Shown here: positions 60,987-64,000 of the stretch, in pieces
Layout of the letters: each line of letters begins with the position of its first letter
How positions within the stretch are numbered: position 1 is the first letter of the stretch
Source: Arthrobacter pityocampae
Lineage (GTDB): Bacteria; Actinomycetota; Actinomycetes; Actinomycetales; Micrococcaceae
Assembly (NCBI RefSeq): GCF_002927275.1
Contig: NZ_PRKW01000001.1
Location: 310,001 to 374,000, forward strand
DNA length: 64,000 nucleotides
Direction: 5' to 3'
Translations under genes and position numbers: made by a program
Notes under the pieces: generated by a model
The model's input: the letters and a program-made list of their open reading frames with translations, nothing else
What the model was told of the DNA's origin: nothing
The model's database searches: none

Positions 60987-62153
60987 GGCGCGGGCGTAGC
61001 TGCCGGCGGGTGCCGCGCCGAGGGACCGGACGGCCTCCACGGCGGCGACGACGGCGTGGGCCGCCGTCTCGAGGTCGGCGGACGGGGTGTCCTGGGTCCA
61101 GGAGAGCCGTACGGCGCTCTGTGCCGTCGCGTCGTCCAGGCCGAGCGCCAGCAGCACCGCGGACGGCTCGGAGGAGCCGGCCGCGCACGCGGACCCGCTC
61201 GAGCAGACGACGCCGCGACGCTCGAGTTCGAGGAGGATCGCCTCCCCGCTGACGCCGGGGAAGCAGAAGGAGGCGAGGTTCGGGAGCCGGTGCACGGCGT
61301 CGCCCGTGAGCAGCGCCCCGGGCACGCCGGCGAGCACGTGGCCGGTCAGGGCGTCGCGGGCCGCCGCGGACCGTCCTGCGGCCCCGGGCAGGGCCGCCTG
61401 GGCGAGTTCCAGTGCGCGGGCGAGCCCGACGGCACCGGCCACGTTCTCCGTCCCCGAGCGGCGCCCGCGTTCCTGGCCGCCGCCGTGGAGCACCGGTTCG
61501 CAGGGCGTCCCGGAGCGGAGGTACAGCAGGCCGATGCCCTTCGGCGTGCCGAGCTTGTGCCCCGAGATGCTGAGCGCCGTGACGCCGAGGCGGTCCACGT
61601 CCAGGGGGAGCCACCCGGCCGCCTGCACGGCGTCGGTGTGGAAGGGCACGCCGGCGCGCCGGCAGAGCTCCGCGAGGGCGGGGATGTCCTGGACGGTCCC
61701 CACCTCGTTGTTCGCGTACATCACGGTGCACAGCGTCGTCGTGTCCTCGAGCGCCGCAGCGAGGTCCGACGGCGCCACCCGGCCGCTGCCGGAGACGGGC
61801 AGCACCGTGATCCGGAAGCCGTGGAACTCCTGCAGGTAGGCCAGGACCTCCAGCACGGCCGGGTGCTCGATCGCGCTGGTGACGATGTGCCGGCCCCGGG
61901 GGGCTGCGAGCGCCATGCCCTTGAGCGCGAGGTTGTCCGCCTCCGTGCCGCCCGAGGTGAAGATCAGTTCGCCCGGCCGGCAGCCGAGCAGCGCAGCGAT
62001 GCGGGAGCGGGCGCGGGCGTAGTCCGCCGCCGCGGCCTCCCCGACGGTGTGGTGGCTGGACGGATTGCCGAACGTCGAGGTCAGCAGGGGCCACATCTCC
62101 TCGAGGACCTCGCGGCGGGACGGTGCGGTGGCAGCGGCGTCGAGGTAGATCAT
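60984..62153 (-). CDS. Cysteine desulfurase, NifS/IscS-like (NAD operon)
   Basis: A 389-residue PLP enzyme that removes sulfur from cysteine. The PLP-lysine lies in SISGHKLGTPKGIGLLY near residue 200, the N-terminus is MIYLDAAATAPSRREVLEEM, and the active-site Cys is in VCSSGSACAAGSSEPS near residue 325. His in TSAIEHPAVLEVL is also conserved. Overlap with nadC by four bases (ATGA) places it in a nadB-nadC operon. In such operons it is thought to supply sulfur for the Fe-S cluster of quinolinate synthase NadA, whose gene is probably just outside this window. Confidence 0.93.
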   Translation of the reverse strand: MIYLDAAATAPSRREVLEEMWPLLTSTFGNPSSHHTVGEAAAADYARARSRIAALLGCRPGELIFTSGGTEADNLALKGMALAAPRGRHIVTSAIEHPAVLEVLAYLQEFHGFRITVLPVSGSGRVAPSDLAAALEDTTTLCTVMYANNEVGTVQDIPALAELCRRAGVPFHTDAVQAAGWLPLDVDRLGVTALSISGHKLGTPKGIGLLYLRSGTPCEPVLHGGGQERGRRSGTENVAGAVGLARALELAQAALPGAAGRSAAARDALTGHVLAGVPGALLTGDAVHRLPNLASFCFPGVSGEAILLELERRGVVCSSGSACAAGSSEPSAVLLALGLDDATAQSAVRLSWTQDTPSADLETAAHAVVAAVEAVRSLGAAPAGSYARA

Positions 62154-63085
62154 GGCCGCCCTCCCGGGTCGGGGATCGCCTGCTCGGGAACGGCGAAGTC
62201 CAGGCCGAGGTCGAGGGAGCGGACGCTGTGGGTGAGCGCTCCTGCGGAGATGATGTCGACGCCGGTGGCCGCGATCGCACCCACCGTGTCCAGGCGGACA
62301 GTGCCGCTGGCTTCGACGAGCGCACGGCCGGCGATCCGGCGCACACCCTCCGCGAGGTCGGTCAGGGTGAAGTTGTCGAGCATGACGGTGTCCACCCCGG
62401 CGGCGAGGACGGGCTCGAGCTGGTCCAGCCGGTCCACCTCGACCTCCAGGTGCACGGTGTGCGGGAGCCTCGACCGCGCGGACCGGAGGGCCTCGGTGAG
62501 GGCCTCCGGGCCGTCGACGTCGAGGAGCGCCAGGTGGTTGTCCTTGACCATCACGGCGTCGGACAGGCCGGAGCGGTGGTTGGAGCCTCCCCCGCAGCGG
62601 ACGGCCCAGCGCTCCAGCACCCGGAGCCCCGGCGTCGTCTTGCGGGTGTCGGTGATGCGCGCCCGGGTGCCCGCTGCGGCGTCCACGAAGGCGCGGGTCA
62701 GGGTCGCGATGCCGCTGAGCCGCTGCACGATGTTGAGGGCGGTCCGTTCGGCGGTGAGGATGCCGGCGGCCGGTCCGGTGATCGCCGCGAGGGTGTCACC
62801 CGCCGCGAAGGCGGTGCCGTCGGCGCGCGGGAACGTGACGCTGATCCGGGGGTCCGTGAGGCGCATCGCGGCCTCGACGGCGGCCGTCCCGCAGAGGACA
62901 CCCGGTTCGCGGGCCGTGATGGTCGCTGTCGCCTGCTGGTCCGGGTGGATCAGGGCCTGACAGGTGAGGTCCCCCCACGGGGCGTCCTCGGTGAGAGCTG
63001 CGGCCACGACGGCGTCGATCAGGTGCTGGGGCGGCCGCGCCGGTGCGACGGTGGTCGGGGCGGGAGGAGTGATGGTCGTGGTCAT
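62150..63085 (-). CDS. nadC: Nicotinate-nucleotide diphosphorylase (carboxylating)
   Basis: A 311-residue quinolinate phosphoribosyltransferase that makes nicotinate mononucleotide in de novo NAD synthesis. Key blocks are APWGDLTCQALI, ALNIVQRLSGIAT, DTRKTTPGLRVLERWAV, and VEVEVDRLDQLEP with metal-binding acids; the C-terminus ends SAGALTHSVRSLDLGLDF. ATG at 63085 is selected with GAAGGAACA upstream and by overlap with the nadB stop (ATGA). It lies between nadB and the desulfurase in a coupled operon. Confidence 0.97.
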   Translation of the reverse strand: MTTTITPPAPTTVAPARPPQHLIDAVVAAALTEDAPWGDLTCQALIHPDQQATATITAREPGVLCGTAAVEAAMRLTDPRISVTFPRADGTAFAAGDTLAAITGPAAGILTAERTALNIVQRLSGIATLTRAFVDAAAGTRARITDTRKTTPGLRVLERWAVRCGGGSNHRSGLSDAVMVKDNHLALLDVDGPEALTEALRSARSRLPHTVHLEVEVDRLDQLEPVLAAGVDTVMLDNFTLTDLAEGVRRIAGRALVEASGTVRLDTVGAIAATGVDIISAGALTHSVRSLDLGLDFAVPEQAIPDPGGRP

Positions 63086-64000
63086 GGGCGTGTTCCTTCG
63101 GGGGTTCGTGCGTAGGACCGGCTCGGCGCGGGAGCCTGCGGCGGGGAGTCGGGCTGGTCCAGGCGCTGGTGTGCGCCGACCGACGCGGTGCGGCGGGACG
63201 CCGCGTGGACGAGCAGGCGGGCGCACAGCAGCAGATTCGCGAGTTCGGGGTCGGCGTCCGTGTCCGGGCGGTAGGAGGCGAGGTGCTTGCGGGCGAGTTC
63301 CAGTCCGGCGCCGGTGCGCAGCACACCCGCGTGGTCGGACAGAACGGACTGCAGGTCGGCGCGGGTGAACGACTGCGTGCCCGTCTCCTCCGCCTCGAGG
63401 TCGAGGTGGTCGACGTCGAACGACGGCGCCTCTCCCCCGCCGGCGGCGAGCGCCTCCGCGCAGCGGGCACCGAACACCACGCCCTCGAGCAGGCTGTTGG
63501 AGGCGAGCCGATTGGCGCCGTGCACGCCGGTCCGGGCCACCTCCCCGACCGCGAGGAGTCCGGGGACGGAGGTCCGCCCCGCGGTGTCGGTCCGCACCCC
63601 GCCCATCCAGTAGTGGGCGGCCGGCACCACCGGGACGGGGGTGGAGGACCAGTCGAGGCCATGCCTGGCGGTCAGGGCCGTGAGGGTGGGGAAGCGCCGG
63701 GCCAGGAAGTCGCGGCCGAGGCCCGTCGCGTCCAGGTACACGGCCGGACGCCGGCGCCCGTCCTGTGCGCCGGGGCCGCCGCGATCGCCGTCGCCCGCGG
63801 CACGACCGGTACGGCCGCCCGCAAGGTGCTGCGCGATGCTGCGGGAGACGACGTCCCGCGGCGCGAGGTCCCCGTCCGGGTGGTAGCCGGCCATGAACGG
63901 GTGGCCGTCGGCGTCGATGAGGCGGGCCCCCTCGCCGCGGACGGCCTCCGAGATGAGCGGGTTACCGGGGACGTCGAGGGAGGTGGGGTGGAACTGGAAG
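63082..64000 (-). CDS. nadB: L-aspartate oxidase, 5' part outside the window
   Basis: The C-terminal about 306 codons of a flavoprotein that oxidises aspartate to iminoaspartate for NAD synthesis. The visible part starts FQFHPTSLDVPGNPLI, then VRGEGARLIDADGHPFM, DLAPRDVVSRSIAQHL, VPVVPAAHYWMGGVRTD and LLAVGEVARTGVHGANRLASNSLLEG, the conserved substrate and FAD-binding blocks. An Asp/Gly/Arg-rich insertion (about 20 residues) follows the SIAQHL segment. The N-terminus lies beyond the right edge. Its stop overlaps nadC by four bases. Confidence 0.95.
   Translation of the reverse strand, partial: FQFHPTSLDVPGNPLISEAVRGEGARLIDADGHPFMAGYHPDGDLAPRDVVSRSIAQHLAGGRTGRAAGDGDRGGPGAQDGRRRPAVYLDATGLGRDFLARRFPTLTALTARHGLDWSSTPVPVVPAAHYWMGGVRTDTAGRTSVPGLLAVGEVARTGVHGANRLASNSLLEGVVFGARCAEALAAGGGEAPSFDVDHLDLEAEETGTQSFTRADLQSVLSDHAGVLRTGAGLELARKHLASYRPDTDADPELANLLLCARLLVHAASRRTASVGAHQRLDQPDSPPQAPAPSRSYARTPEGTRP

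Overview
The window is very GC-rich chromosomal DNA with the gene content and signals of a Gram-positive actinobacterium, most likely an Arthrobacter-like member of the Micrococcaceae. That family assignment is inference. It rests on the GC content, many TANNNT -10 boxes placed 6-9 bases before a start codon (leaderless genes), a LuxR-type two-component pair beside a MacB-like ABC exporter, an ilvBNC operon with its own attenuator, and the order gltX / fumarylacetoacetase-family gene / leuB / serA / ilvC-ilvN-ilvB, which resembles the Mycobacterium tuberculosis Rv2992c-Rv3003c neighbourhood. No insertion sequence, prophage, CRISPR array or origin is visible.

Layout. 1-2010: 3' part of a dynamin-like GTPase gene, then tRNA-Glu(CUC) and tRNA-Gln(CUG). 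2080-5253: HAD phosphatase, gltX and a fumarylacetoacetase-family enzyme. 5327-6920: a less GC-rich patch with a gene for a 46-residue secreted peptide, transcribed divergently from a gene for a TPR-repeat protein. 7086-18704: a GGDEF/EAL protein, ilvE, leuB, a sensor kinase/response regulator pair, an ABC exporter, and a kinase-like protein without an ATPase domain. 18770-28624: metG, an acetamidase/formamidase, serA, ilvC, ilvN, ilvB (with leader peptide and attenuator) and ilvD. 28879-32234: small metabolic and hypothetical genes and tRNA-Lys(CUU). 32306-45389: a cluster for nucleotide-activated heptose and glycan assembly (gmhA, gmhB, two hldE-like genes, three GT9 heptosyltransferase-like genes, three other glycosyltransferases, an aldehyde dehydrogenase and an SDR). 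45386-51842: an alternative sigma factor, alpha/beta hydrolase, cardiolipin synthase, VOC protein, MarR regulator, peroxiredoxin, tRNA-Leu(UAG) and a fasciclin lipoprotein. 52049-60948: an orphan peptide-binding lipoprotein, mqo, an RND exporter, a MarR-SDR pair and a lipoprotein. 60984-64000: the NAD operon tail (nadB partial, nadC, cysteine desulfurase).

How the genes work together. ilvB/ilvN, ilvC, ilvD and ilvE make up the common valine/isoleucine route, and leuB adds a leucine step. The ilvBNC unit appears controlled by transcription attenuation through a 15-residue Val/Ile/Leu-rich leader. GmhA, HldE and GmhB together would convert sedoheptulose 7-phosphate to ADP-D-glycero-beta-D-manno-heptose, and three GT9 enzymes could transfer it. 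No HldD-type epimerase is present, so a D,D-heptose-containing cell-surface or secreted glycan is the best inference. This is notable because such bacteria have no lipopolysaccharide.

The two regions most deserving attention are the divergent secreted-peptide/TPR-protein pair (5431-6805), which resembles an RRNPP-type peptide-signalling cassette, and the heptose-glycan cluster.
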